From: Allacma fusca | Lineage: Eukaryota; Arthropoda; Collembola; Symphypleona; Sminthuridae | Assembly (NCBI GenBank): GCA_947179485.1 | Contig: OX359246.1 | Coordinates: 46,169,632-46,233,631 of the forward strand | Length of the DNA: 64,000 nt | Reading direction: 5' to 3' | Shown: positions 1 through 11,395 of the stretch, piece after piece | How positions within the stretch are numbered: position 1 is the stretch's first letter | Layout of the letters: the number at the start of each line of letters is the position of its first letter | The notes under the pieces: generated by a model | Told to the model about the DNA's origin: nothing | The model's input: only the letters and a program-made list of their open reading frames with translations | Databases searched by the model: none | Made by a program: the position numbers and the translations under genes

Positions 1-583
1 CAGATGCTCCTCGTACAGCTTCCGGGAGTTGGTCCGCCTATTCCGTTTATGTTTGTCCATCAACGTGTGCACTATGGTCTTTTTTAGTCTTCGCCTTCAG
101 ATTCTGGTGAATAATCCGATTCAAAGTCCTCTGAGAAACGTAGTTTTCTGGCTACTGCTCTTTGGGACAAAGGAGTAACCTTAGAGGTCAATTTATCCAC
201 TTTCCATAATAATACCGAATTTCGGACATTTCTAGGGTAGTTGTGTTTGGTCGTGGAAGTCCCACTGTTTGAGCCAACCGTCTTTTCCCCACTGGATTAA
301 CTACCCTGGACACTGTTTGATGGGAGACACTAATGTTGTGATTTTTAATTTCATGTTTGACCTGACACGGGGTCAAACCTTTCCCAGAAAGGTATTTAAT
401 GATACCTCCAACTTCCGGAGCTATTTGTGGAGGCATCGGCGGGAGTAGCACTTTGGTATTCAGTACACACATTGCTAATACTATTATCAACATAATCACA
501 AAATTATGTAACTGTAAATAAAGCGCGCTAAAAGTTGGGCGCCCTACGTCACTGTCCAAGGAAGTTGACTCACCCCTGTACAA
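1..583 (-). pseudogene. Tc1/mariner-like transposase N-terminal remnant
   Basis: Read on the minus strand, the segment from about 440 down to the window edge encodes two helix-turn-helix-like blocks. The first ends in the pattern SVSHQTVSRVV. The second reads LSQRAVARKL and RTLNRII. A basic KKTIVHTLMDKHKRNRR-type stretch and RKLYEEHL follow. This order (two HTH units, then a basic VH.L...RR.NSRKLY segment) is that of Tc1/mariner-IS630 transposases ahead of the DDE domain. The reading frame shifts at least twice (near 190 and near 130), so the copy is dead. The first 45 or so codons of the longest open stretch look unrelated. The catalytic domain would lie outside the window. The superfamily is fairly sure, the subfamily is not. 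Confidence 0.5.
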
Positions 584-1534
584 TTAATTTTTGGCATGAA
601 ATAGTCATTTGGATCTGTAGAGAAATCATTGCAACATTTTTGCCTACAATATTTTAATTTCCATCCAAAGAACCGATTAATGTTGGTTCATATGAAGCTG
701 TGCAAATTAGCCAATGCTTTCGCTTTTCCAACTGAAAGCAAAGCTTCTCTGGATGTAATATGAGGAATTTGAACTGAATCATTACTGTATGAACAAAAAA
801 TTAAATAAGTATGAATTAAACTTACAATGTCACACATGTGCCACAATTGAATTTGTGAAGAAGTGAATGTGAAATTCACTATTGTGAAATGCACACCACA
901 ATGTCTTGTGAAGAATATTGTGACAGTGTACATATTTTGCAACAAAAGTTTGTTTTACTAAAAACCTGTACACAATATTTTTGTATCCCATATACTAAGC
1001 CTTTGTAATTAATCATGATTTAAATGATTATTATTTGAAATAAGTAACCCTCAATATATGTTAACTCCCATCGGTGTGAATTTTCTTTCCAGTTTAGCAT
1101 ACACATCAAAGTGGGCACCTCAAACGTATAAATTTGCCAGTACTGGCAACGTCAATGGTCTCCGTTGGCCCCATCATAATCCTATTGGAAGGCCAGTAAT
1201 GGTCCCGTTTGATGGGTCCATGCAAGGCACCAGCGGCGAAAGTAGTGTACTGGGCCACGGCAATGAGGTATTGCCAGCCATTAGTGGCCCATCAGCCAGC
1301 CATAACTGTGTGCTCTTTGGTTATGCTCAAACGAGCACTGCACAGCCAGCATTTGCTGGCTCAGAAAGGCAGATGTAAATAGGGAAGGCAGTGTGGTTGA
1401 ATCGAATGCAATAGCTAGCTGCGCATAGCTATGGTCGTCTATACAGCTAGAGCGCGCGAATATTTGATTCTTACCATCACCTTGATCACTTTCACTATCA
1501 CTATCCACTCCTTCAAATTAGAAGAGAGGATTGC
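584..1534. other. Intergenic, no supported gene
   Basis: AT-rich at 600-1050. From about 1090 to 1400 the base composition changes and TTGGCC/TGGCCC-type motifs recur in both orientations, as in the subterminal parts of non-autonomous DNA elements elsewhere in this window. I found no matching terminal repeats or target duplication, so no element is called. Confidence 0.4.
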
Positions 1535-2428
1535 ATGCACAAAATGCCTAAATGCCACAAATCGAATGTTGGATTCAGAGGATTAGGTTCAAAATCAGTT
1601 TACAGATCCAGAGGATTCGTTCAGTTATCACTTGGTTCTCGGTACGATGCAAAATTTCAAATTGATGTGAATTCCTATGTCACGATTAAAGTTACAGGCA
1701 CATTACCAAGATTACCATGTAATAAGGAAGAAATTGCAAATTACAAAGATTTGCAATTAGCTGATCCGTCAATTTACAAGTCGGGGCATGTCGATCTATT
1801 ATTAGGATCCGATATTTTCTTTTCGACAATACGAGTTAGACAAAGGAGTGCTGGTGAAGGACTTCCTGGTGCATTAAATACTGTTTGGGGTTGGATCATT
1901 GGAGGCGAATGTCAATCACAGAATTATATTTCTGCATCGGTACATCATGTTCAATGTGAAGAAAATCTCAATGAAATTTTGACGAAATTCTGGGAAACTG
2001 AAGAAAGTATGAGTATATCATTGCTTACATCGGATGAGAAAAAGTGCGAGAAGCATTTTATGAGCACGACTGTTCGAGATTCTGATGGAAGATTTACAGT
2101 AGAAATACCATTTAAGGAGGGACATAGTCCACTAGGTAATTCTAGGAATGTTGCAGTTCAACGCCTGAAACAAATGGAAAGAGCGCTGCATCACAAACCA
2201 GATCGCAAACAACAGTATCTGGATTTCATGCAAGAATACCAATTACTTTGGCATATGGAGTTGGTTCCATCGGAGGAACTTCTGAAACCTGACCATGATG
2301 TATACTATTTACCTCACCACGCGATAATCAAGGAGGCCAGTACCACAACCAAACTGCGAGTGGTTTTTGACGCATCGTCGAAGACTACTTCCGATGTATC
2401 ACTTAATGATGCTTTTTACTTTAATTAG
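1535..2428 (+). pseudogene. BEL/Pao pol fragment (protease to start of RT), internally deleted
   Basis: About 290 codons on the plus strand align block by block with the protease/RT-start part of the BEL element at 22372-23313. Shared motifs are the retropepsin-region pattern DLLLGSD (partner DILLGAD), TVWGWIIGG (partner TTWGWIVGG), the FWETEE/FWAVEE block, and the RT entry signature LRVVFDASSKT followed by SLNDA. After SLNDA the frame runs four codons to a stop. It is followed directly by an A-rich then G-rich polypurine tract, so RT, RNase H and integrase are missing. This is an internally deleted, non-autonomous or dead copy. It is a different subfamily from the 19-25 kb element, since roughly half of the residues differ. 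Confidence 0.85.
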
Positions 2429-2430
2429 CA

Positions 2431-2446
2431 AAAAAAAAGGGGCGAC
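2431..2446 (+). promoter_or_regulatory. Polypurine tract of the truncated BEL element
   Basis: Eight A residues, then GGGGCGAC, immediately before TGTT. It has the same layout as the G-rich tract before the 3' LTR of the second BEL element (19715-19726 on the other strand), and would prime plus-strand DNA synthesis. Confidence 0.55.
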
Positions 2447-2670
2447 TGTTTAAATGTGTTTTGCATTTTATGTAATCATTTAAGTCGAGTCTAGAATATG
2501 ACTGGAATTTGTGCTTTTATTGCTAGTTCCGGGCTTGAGTGATATCTGAGGGTGCATTACAAACTTAATCGCCTGAGATAATGATGTGGAATAAATAGCT
2601 AATTAATTTACTTGAAATTGAACTTGCTTATAAAACTAAAACAATAACTGGCGTAAAACTTTCCGCAACA
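2447..2670 (+). repeat. Probable 3' LTR of the truncated BEL element
   Basis: Begins TGTTTAAATG straight after the polypurine tract. A TGTT...AACA pair would place its end near 2670, but no second LTR copy is available to confirm the boundary. Confidence 0.35.
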
Positions 2671-2910
2671 TTTGGTTGGCACTCTTGTCTAATTTGAAAA
2701 AACTTGAAGGAACAGCTCATGCAAATCTTCTCCCACCTTAACAAAATGCATTATAAACGTAGTTTTTGTTTACATGCTAAAATCCAAGACAAAAAAGATC
2801 AAATTTTTTATAATCGAATCTTTAATAATAAATTTTATTACATTGTGCAAGCGCACAAAATTGCTTTCTATGTAGATTAATGATAATTTTTTTTTAATAT
2901 TACTAACGGA

Positions 2911-2985
2911 AGCCGGACATGTTTCAATTCCAGTAAAGCTCTGGAACTTTCAAATGCTTTCCAATTTACTCTTTATCGCTGTACT
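2911..2985 (+). repeat. Small SINE-like fragment
   Basis: The stretch GTTTCAATTCCAGTAAAGCT and the following 40 bases resemble the segment just after the B box of the SINE at 44817-45463. The stretch is short and diverged, probably a 5'-truncated relic. Confidence 0.35.
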
Positions 2986-3122
2986 TCATAACAAAACAAA
3001 AAATTGTACAACAAGTGAAACGTAATTTTTTCAAAATCAATTCAACCTTCTTGTTTGAAGTAAAATCAATATACGGTTTAATATTAGCATTGAATACTCT
3101 CAAACGTTTTGTACTTAATTAA

Positions 3123-4912
3123 TTAAAACATTTTTCCGCTTGTAAATCTTTCCACCATATCGTAGCACCATTTCGGTTGATCCATAATGGCCCAGAAACC
3201 GGCATTCCTCAACATGACATAATGGAGGTTACCGGTTGATTTAACATAACCAGCGACATCATCATCCACTTTCCAGACCTTCCGTGGTGCTTTCTGAAAC
3301 TCCTCCTTTCCTTTCCAATTCAACGCCTTCATAGTTCTCTCCTGGCCCAGTCGAGGTACCAGCATATCGAATTGTGGTGAGTAAATTAAAACATTTATGC
3401 CTTTATCCAATATATTCTCCAATAGTTCGACTTCAGTATGTCCATAGTCGGCAAACCACTTGTTAAAAGTCTTCAAATTGAACAATTCAAATTTATGAAG
3501 TCCAACATGGAGGTAATTATGAACTTCTTTAGAATCAATGAACTTTGCAAAGCGAGAGATCCCTTCTGGTAAATTTGCATGTAACATGCTGTGAACATCT
3601 ATGAACCCTGTCATTGTGTATATCATGGCTCCGGGAATCAAATTAAGTTTTAGTATTTGCTAAAGAAAATAAAAATGAATATTGTAATATATTTAACATT
3701 TAGGCGTACATCCATTCTGTTCAAAAAATAGAACCTTACTTTTGTTCCCTCCACATACTTGTTCTGATCCAAGAACTCCACTAACTTCATTTCTTCAACA
3801 GCAAACATTTCGGATTGATTTTCATCGATAAGACCCATTTGAAGGAGGACATCACTAAATTTGACTTGCAGCTTTGGGGCTATCCATGGTGAACCAATGA
3901 TGACGCCCTTAACGTTGAACTGGAAATCGCCATTTTTGTCTCTTTTTTCAAATGTCACCACCATTTTCGGTATAATTCGTCCTAATTTTAGTAAATGAGG
4001 ATATTAAACATCTGAAATGAATACTAAATTTCGTAGCAAATAAGAGTACAAAGAAAGGCAGCTTCTACGGAAATTGAATAGTACACAGAATAAGAAATGT
4101 TTCGTGTCGTTCGACCTGCGTATGATGCACCAGCAAAGTATAAATCTCTTTTTTGATACTCTGGAAAGAGAGTGTATATTTGTTTCATGGCTTCGTAGAT
4201 ATCGTCTCCCTCGGATTCAAGTGTTGATGGTACTCCAATTTCTTTGTCGGTAAAGCTAAATCCTAATGTTAAATAAAGTAAGTCTGTATAGCTAAATGTT
4301 TCATTTTAAAATTTGCGTTATATTGCTGCTATATTTGCGTTTTTCTGTAGCGTCTTACAAATGATTGTTTTGATGTTTATTATTTTGTCTCAGATTATAC
4401 CTGTCCCAACAGGAGTATCAATATATATGAGCGTATGGGTTTTCGCCCAGGTATAGTTTTGCTCTTTCAATTCCATGTTATCATCCAACGTGAAGGGACC
4501 ATTTTCAAGAAAGATTGCTTGCATAAGTGAAACAGCTGGTACGCTGTTTACCACTAATATAACAGACGAAGTGTCAGGATTTTCCTGTGGAAACGAAAAG
4601 TTTAACGTTTTAAAACCGGATAAATCGATATTAAAAATATGTAATTTAAAGGAATTAAGTTACTATTGCAGGTAACAGCCAAAAGAACAAGTTGGAGTTG
4701 TAGGTCTCGTTGATAGTTAAATAGCCACTGTAGCTGGTCATTGGCTTGTTTAGAGAAGATTTGATATGAGAGATCTTTATATTATCGGTGGCCAATTCTT
4801 TCGCTTTGGCTAAATTCCCGTCTCGTATCAACGGGGTTAGAAACAAATCTTCAAAAGCAACTGCGATTGGTACCAAGGCCATGAGAAGCCCAAAGATTCG
4901 GGAGGGAATCAT
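3123..4912 (-). CDS. S10 serine carboxypeptidase-like protein, copy 1 (probable pseudoenzyme)
   Basis: Five exons on the minus strand: 4664-4912, 4401-4584, 4116-4262, 3740-3981 and 3123-3659. All introns are GT-AG and the joined frame is 452 codons. A signal peptide (MIPSRIFGLLMALVPIAVA) is followed by the family pattern SYSGYLTIN..YNSNLFFWL. Later come ENGPFTL, LIYIDTPVGTGFSFT, GASYAG (nucleophile elbow) and VLIYSPQFD. Canonical S10 enzymes have GGPG, GESYAG and a GH before the DQP motif. Here the oxyanion stretch reads VNSVPAVS, the Glu before Ser is Ala, and the His position in NAGFWAIMDQP is Phe. Ser and Asp remain. The length is normal for the CPVL / vitellogenic-carboxypeptidase type, so the fold is probably kept but peptidase activity lost. 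It is expected to be secreted or lysosomal. A close paralogue lies at 38989-40793. The start was chosen because it gives the signal peptide and is conserved with that paralogue. The function is unknown. Confidence 0.85.
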
Positions 4913-5400
4913 CTTCTAATGTGTGTTTAAAATAGCTTGAAGAGGTTATGAAGCTTTTAAAACAAGGATTTGAGAACTTTTTAGCTGAAAAGTATGCTTT
5001 CCTAACAAATTATTGTTGCATTGTTCTCTCAAAATAGTAGCACTTTGAACTTGTGTTATATGCAATCGGATGCTTACATCTAGCTAAATAATTGAATTGC
5101 TGCTTTTATATAAGTTACACTATTCTGCGTGACTGCAGAGATAAGATGTTTGAGGGGAAACTATCCAGTTTTTGCTGTAATGAAACACGGTACATAATTA
5201 GTCGGATGTCATGTTTGAATATTTTAGAAAAAATTGTGCCAATGTCTCGTATTCCAGAAGGACGTTTTCTTGTGAAAAACATGTTGATAAACTCACATGG
5301 TCTTTTGACCAGAGTTAGCTTTTCTGCTTGCGTTACATTTGTTTCAAATATCAATATTCACGTTTATAACGTGTAACATCTGTTTATTCATCTTTACGCA
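4913..5400 (-). promoter_or_regulatory. Upstream region of carboxypeptidase-like copy 1 with TATA box
   Basis: On the minus strand TATATAAAAGCAG (rc of 5101-5113) lies about 190 bp before the ATG. The same TATATAAAAGCAG string occurs upstream of copy 3. Short open frames here have no recognisable product. Confidence 0.5.
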
Positions 5401-6618
5401 CCAGTGGAGTACTATGGTTTGGTTGTAAACTACTCCCACTTCATAGGTACTTTCACTCTTCTGGCGGCATGAACATTTGTGGGTAATATATCAAGCACAA
5501 TGTTAAAATTAGTTTCATAATTCTGAAATACAAAATTAAAGAAAGAAATGTTACATCCTAGGTCCGAGCTTGTTGTGTCACTGAACACAGCACTCTTTTG
5601 AAGTAATTTGATCGAGTAGGAAAAGGAAGATAAACTACGTAACCAAGAGGGAAATTTTCAAAATTTTGTAGGTCGACGGTGCAAACTGTACAAGTTTCCT
5701 CCGAAAATCTTGTAGGCTAGATGTAGGCAAATAAGCTTTTTGATTAGATTTTTAACAGGGTTCTAGGTTGAGACAATACTCATAAAACTACATAGCAAGT
5801 CTCAGGATAGGGAGAAGAGAACGTATTCGGATAATACAGTTAACCACGCAATCCAAAGATATATATATAGAATCTATTAAAGTATGGGGAATTTCTGATG
5901 TTATCATAGATGATCTGGCTGGCGTTCGTGAAAATATTTCAAAATTCTCTCCTTGCATCTTTCATGAGAAATCATTTTTATTATACGTACCTGATCTTCT
6001 CAAGTTAAAAACTGCTGTCTCAAAAACTAAAAACTGTTTATTCTTAAAAATCTTTAAAACATGGCTTAATTTTTGTTCCAACAAACTTTAGGCTAAAGTT
6101 ATGTTTTTAATTCATGACGTACTTATTTCAAGGTAGGTAAAATTTAAAATGAGTAAGTCTGATATTAAATAGTAAATTATTTATGGGCATATTTGTGCCA
6201 ATTCTTACATGACATTTATGCGTATGTATGCATGCGTTAAAAAAATGATTTCACTTTTGTCCATTTTATGTGTTGCTCTTACTGAGCTGGTTTCCCAAAC
6301 ATTGAATATGTAAAGCCGTAATTATCAAATCCACCATTTTATTTTTTCGACATTTTTCTCGCTTTTGAACCTTTTCTGGTATGTCTTCTGTGCATTTTCT
6401 GGAGGGAGCATTGAACTTTATTTGTGTTTGGTCAACCCTAATAGATAATTGTTCTTGCTAAAATGAAATTATTGTAAATAAAAATCACTCAGGAGTGCTG
6501 GTGTCATGTACTCTTCACTCATACAATTTGAATCACAAATACTTATTATAATTCTCTCACATTCCCCCTGCAGTCTCAGTTGTTGACCAAGGTGGCTCCT
6601 AAGGCTTCCACCAGCAGA
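5401..6618. other. Intergenic with a diverged dispersed repeat
   Basis: No supported gene. About 5790-6060 (AAAACTACATAGCAAG..., ...GATCTGGC...GTGAAAATA...) resembles 13345-13600 in order and wording, so both are probably copies of one old repeat. An open minus-strand frame at 6469-6909 has no recognisable protein features and overlaps the duplicated segment below. Confidence 0.4.
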
Positions 6619-6764
6619 GTAGCCTATGTGAGCTGAGTTTTGCTGAGTTTCCAACCTTAGAATTCTCTTCGTGAGACTTGTGCATACAATCCCACACAAA
6701 CGAAAGTAGTTTAACACATGAAGTTTACATATATCGAAGGCGTAATAGCATAAAGCAGGTACTT
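6619..6764 (+). repeat. Segment A of a local duplication (empty site for the hAT insertion)
   Basis: Starts GTAGCCTATGTGAGCTGAG and ends TAAAGCAGGT. It is repeated with about 90 percent identity at 7022-7094 plus 7883-7950. Copy A has no insertion and therefore shows the pre-insertion sequence. Confidence 0.75.
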
Positions 6765-7021
6765 GTGTTAATAAAACAGCAATATTTTTGGGTACGATGT
6801 AGTTGAGTAAGTTTAAGTCGAAATTTTTGTTCACTTCATGAGAATACAAGATAGCTTGTTCGTCGATTTGGCCTCGACTCTTACAAGGTAAGATTTTGGG
6901 ATGGTACACGTGGATTCAAACAAAGCATAGCACAAGTTTTAGTACTTGCAGTCTAGTTTATGCGTATGTATGTATAAGCGATTAATTATATTATGGAGTG
7001 AATATATCATATCGACGACGC

Positions 7022-7950
7022 GTAGCCTATGTGAGCTGAGTTTGCTGCGTTTCCAACCGGAGAATTCTCTTCGTGACATGCATACAATCCCACACAGAGA
7101 TGCGCAGCCTTCGAAGGCTAGCCTTCCAAGAAGGCTTCCTTGAAGGCGGAAAGGTAACTTTCTTAACGTTGCAGAAGGAATGGAAGGATGGGGATACTTT
7201 TTCCTGAAGGCTGAAGGAAGACTTCACAAAACCTAGCAGTGAAGGATTGTGAAGGAAGGGTTCCTAAATATTAGCGCTTCCATGTACACGAAATATCTAT
7301 AACGTGAAAGCATAGCATCTGCAACGACTGTTTGCTGCTAGCGCAACAATACAGCCAATTCGTGAACTCACAACTGACAATGTGTGCCCGCTCTCTTCAC
7401 GGCACTGAATCCTGCTCGTGCAAAACGTTTTTAAGCGGGTTGTAGTTTAAAATTGAAGGAAGGCTGCTTTTAGAAGAAGGCTGAAGGAAAAAATGAGTGT
7501 ATGTATTTTGAAAGGAAGGGTGAAGGAAGGCAGATTTTTTAGAGGGCTTCATTCTACGACATGTGGAAGGAAAAATTTGTACTCAATTTTCGCCTTCGAA
7601 GGCTTGAAGGAAGGCTATTTCCTTTGCGCATCTCTGCACTGCACTGAATCCTGCTGGTGCAAAACGTTTTTAAACGGGTTGTAGTTGAAATTGAAGGAAG
7701 GCTATTTTTAGATGAAGGCTGAAGGCAAAAATTAGTGTATGTATTTTGGAAGGAAGGGTGAAGGAATGCAGATTTTTTAGAGGGCTTCACTCCAGGACAC
7801 GTTGAAGGGGAAATTTTTACTGAATTTTCGCCTTCGAAGGTTTGAAGTAAGGCTATATCATTTGCGCATCACTGATCACAGACAAACGAAAGTAGTGTAA
7901 CATATAAAGTTTACATATATCGAATGCGTAATAGCATAAAGCAGGTGCTT
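7022..7950 (+). repeat. Segment B of the local duplication, interrupted
   Basis: Second copy of 6619-6764, split after ATCCCACA by the 780-bp hAT-like element at 7095-7874. The repeat resumes as ACAAACGAAAGTAG. Confidence 0.75.
7095..7874. mobile_element. hAT-type non-autonomous element with GAAGGAAGG array
   Basis: Ends are CAGAGATGCGCA and, inverted, CAGTGATGCGCAAA. The flanking 8-mers are ATCCCACA and ATCACAGA (two mismatches), and the uninterrupted copy at 6619-6764 has ATCCCACA once. The interior is a GAAGG/CTTCC-rich array. It contains two tandem units about 237 bp apart (starting near 7404 and 7641), the first of which ends in a copy of the terminal GCGCATCTCTG sequence. There is no transposase. 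Confidence 0.8.
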
Positions 7951-8474
7951 ACGCGTCACTGTATCCTATGTATGTATTTATATGTTTTCCTTATGATGGA
8001 CCTGAAGTTCCAGGTACATCTAAACTTACATTAGTTAGCTGCTGTACTCGATTGTCTAATACAATTAATTAGCTGCGTTACTTGATTTTGTATAATTGAT
8101 AATACAATTAGATACCTGCTGTACTTCACTGTATAATGATGGATACATGAACCTAGTTTTCATAAATATGCTTAGCTCGTTTTGCTTTTGCCAACCTTTC
8201 ATGGAACCCAGTTTGCTTTTGTAACTGTTTGAGCTTAATCATTTCACCTTTAGTTAAACATATGTAGGATCGTTATGTAGGCTGGAAAAATGCATTATAT
8301 TTAAATGAAAAAGTAAATTAATAAAAAATGGCAATTAAATTATGTTAAAAAGATCACCACCAATTTAAATGCGTATTCAAGGAACAATGCGTATTCTATG
8401 AAAATATTTTTTTCAAAATGCTATTTCTTTTGGGCCTAAATGTGTAATCAATATTCACGAATTTTTATGAAGCT

Positions 8475-8765
8475 ACTTTGAACTCACTCCCCAGTCCCGT
8501 CCCGACAATCGGAACACGGTGACTAAAACCATGTCCCCGTCTGGTCCCCAAAAACTTAAAAAAAGTTGTCCCCGGTCCCGTCCCGAAAGTCGGGACATGG
8601 GGACGAAAACCTTGTTTTCGTCACTCCCCAAAAGTTTTAAAAAGCGTCCCCGGTCCCAAAAATCGGAGCATGAGAACAAAATTCTTGTCTCTTCCCGATA
8701 ATTACTAAAAATAGTTGTCTCTTACCAAAAATCGGATCATGAGGAAAACTTCGTACAAAATATAT
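8475..8765 (+). repeat. Fragment of the GTCCC-array hAT family
   Basis: CCCAGTCCCGTCCCGACAAT and the following 250 bases match 27680-28000 inside the complete element at 27614-28510. It is an end-less relic. The apparent reading frames on both strands are by-products of the repeat. Confidence 0.65.
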
Positions 8766-10041
8766 TTGTACAAAAAAAACACATTTATAGAATCGTAGTT
8801 CCAAGATTCCTCCTTGAGGCAGCTTAAATTGCGGTTATATTTCAACAACTATTACTATTCTGTTCATGTTCTATTTCGGTAACCAAAATTATTCTGTCAC
8901 TAATGTTTTGAACCCGTTTTCAAATACTGTGTATGATAACTTACTTCAATTATGATTGTAAATACAGTGACTTCCTATGTAGTGGTTCCCAATGGATGAC
9001 AAAATACGTGCCAATATATGGGGATGCCACTATATCCCACTAAAAATAATATTGGACGTCAATCATCATAATAATGGCACATTGTTTTTATTCCATCGAC
9101 ATTCAAGTCGCCTCCGGGATGCCCAGTGGTTGAGATCGAGAATAATTCTAGTGTCCTGTCCTGTTTCCATACTCATGTTCCGACTTATTATTTTACAGTA
9201 TAAGGGTGTTCTTGATAGTCGGGGTTCTTGTTCCATTATAAAAATCAAGTTATTGTTCAGTTCATCTGTTCTGAAGCTAAAAAGAAGTTTAAAAGCAATT
9301 TATTGTTCCCTGTAAGAATAATTTTTGCTGATATTAACCATGATGGCTCAGATGAACAACAATCTTATAAACCAACTTAGGTTAAGTAAAATTAACGACG
9401 ACAAATATTCATAAACTGCTGGTTACTGCATACTCACCAGATGAGTGCAGCACTAATGTGAACAGGAACAGGTTAGTAATCATTCACACAAATGTGAATG
9501 ATTGCTAACCTCTTAATTATGGAAATTAGTAAATTATATTACAATGTTTATAGTTATTTGATAAAGTATTTTAAACTTTTAAATGTGTATTTTTTTAAAT
9601 TTTTTTTAATGTAATTTTAAAGCAAAGAATATCATCCGCACGTCGTTCAGTTCATCCTAATTACGTCCTAACCATTAGCAGCTATATTAATTGTGGACGA
9701 AATTTCTAGCATTGTTTATTCATTTACGAATAAAATGCTTGAATAATCAAGTTCTTATCCAGCTCAAGTTCTATAAAATGAACTTGAAAATCGAGTACTT
9801 GAATACTCAAGTTGCTCGAGAAACTTGATTCATCAAGTACAAGTGCGGAAATTTATTTTTGAATAGTTGAATTTTTAACAAAAATTTTTGAATAGTTGAA
9901 TTTAAAAAAAATTGAATAGTTTATTGGCCGAAATTAATGGGCCAATCAATTTGGATTCCAAAAGGTTAGCCGGAACAGTCAGTATCTCTTAATAGCCAAG
10001 TGACTAATAAAGAGTAGCTAGAATCTATCTATAGCTGTAGG
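8766..10041. other. Intergenic, AT-rich, no supported gene
   Basis: I see no gene. Between about 9735 and 9850 the hexamer CAAGTT/AACTTG and its variants recur in both orientations, followed by repeated TTTTTGAATAGTTGAATTT near 9850-9920. This resembles the subterminal arrays of other elements here, but no terminal repeats were found. Confidence 0.4.
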
Positions 10042-10674
10042 CAGTGGTCGGACTTTGATTCATCAATACAATACTCTAGTGCTATTTTTGTACAGTTGCC
10101 TTTACCTGTACTGTGCTTTACTATAGTCTGGATATGATAATTGTTTCAATACAATGCTTTACTTTTAAAAGCACATCGAAATATGTTTCAATACTCTGCT
10201 TTACTGCACTAGTTATGCAAAAATAGTTATCAATACTTTGCTTTACTCTACTAGTTATACATAAATAGTTATCAATACTGTGCTTTACCCATAGAAGTAC
10301 GTATATAATCGTCAATATTGTATAATCACAAATATCACCCGTTCATTCTGCTTTCGTTTGTCGTTTTAATGTCGTATGCTAAATGTCTAACGTAAGTAGT
10401 TCCTCCGTAAATTTACTAGATGGGGTCCTTTGCGTGTGTCAATAATTTGCTGTACTTTATATGAATTTGTATTATTTATAACAATTCGTTGCTTTGCTTT
10501 ACTTGTTTTTATTGCTATAGCGGCTTTTCAATACTGTGTCAATAGTTCATGCTGTGAATAGATGTAGATACTGTACTCTGCTTTGTTGACGAAATATAAT
10601 GATGATGCGTTACTGTACCAATGCTGTACTTTTATCAATACTGTACTAAAAAGTACAGTACAGTCCGACCACTG
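10042..10674. mobile_element. hAT-type non-autonomous element, CAATACT-array family
   Basis: Terminal inverted repeats are CAGTGGTCGGACT and its complement, flanked by an exact 8-bp target duplication GCTGTAGG (10034-10041 and 10675-10682). The interior repeats TATCAATACTnTGCTTTAC, with a unit of about 59 bp in the 10130-10310 part. There is no coding capacity. Confidence 0.9.
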
Positions 10675-11395
10675 GCTGTAGGAGCCCTTTCCGAATATTA
10701 AGTTGTATATTATGTTGAATTATTATTGTATAAAATAAAGTGTAAATAAGTGCATCCATGAAGTAAAGGGAAATCTTTGAGCCAAGCGATTCATTTTTAA
10801 GTACTACATAGCAAAACCTAGCACTTGTACACACGTCTCGCGTCTCCCATGTGAGATTCCTCTCCCTTCCCTGTTGCAAGTTGTCACAAGTCAACTTGTT
10901 TCGACCTGTATCAACCATATCGTTACCCTACGGGACTGTGAATTACACACTGATGCCCAGTCTCACTTCTAGCGGTTCCGTCTGATTGCCATCTTCTCTC
11001 TCTTTCGGTCTATCGCCTACCTCCGAGTAGGGTTTAATAGACGCTTAATAAAGCCATGCATTCTTTACAGTTCAAACTGTTATAAATATCATACGAACAT
11101 TCGTTACCTAGACTTCAGAACAGCTATACATTGTAGTTATACAGTAATAATAGGAAACTGCCAATAATGTAACTTTAGTACAATAAAAAGAGCCGAAATT
11201 GCGCCCCTCCCTTGCAGGTTGTACACTTGCTAAGTGCAAAATCCCAATCCAGGGACGAGGCCGAGAAGCACAAAAGATGTTCAGGGCTCAGGTACTGTGG
11301 CCTTATGCGCACAATTGTAAATAGTTTAAATAACAAACTTGGTGATCTTACAATTAGCGTTTATTGTAACATGAACAAAACTGACATTGTATATA
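10675..11395. other. Intergenic, no supported gene
   Basis: 10900-11080 is less AT-rich and contains CTTAATAAAG, which could be a poly(A) signal of a solo LTR. No repeat partner, TG/CA boundary or target duplication was found, so no element is called. Confidence 0.3.

Noticed and set aside
1058-1378. 106-codon plus-strand frame
   Set aside because: Overlaps repeated TTGGCC-type motifs. There is no recognisable domain, splice context or neighbour support.
6469-6909. 146-codon minus-strand frame as a gene
   Set aside because: No protein features, and it runs through a locally duplicated repeat segment.
10880-11170. Solo LTR with AATAAA signal
   Set aside because: No TG/CA boundaries, no target duplication and no second copy in the window.
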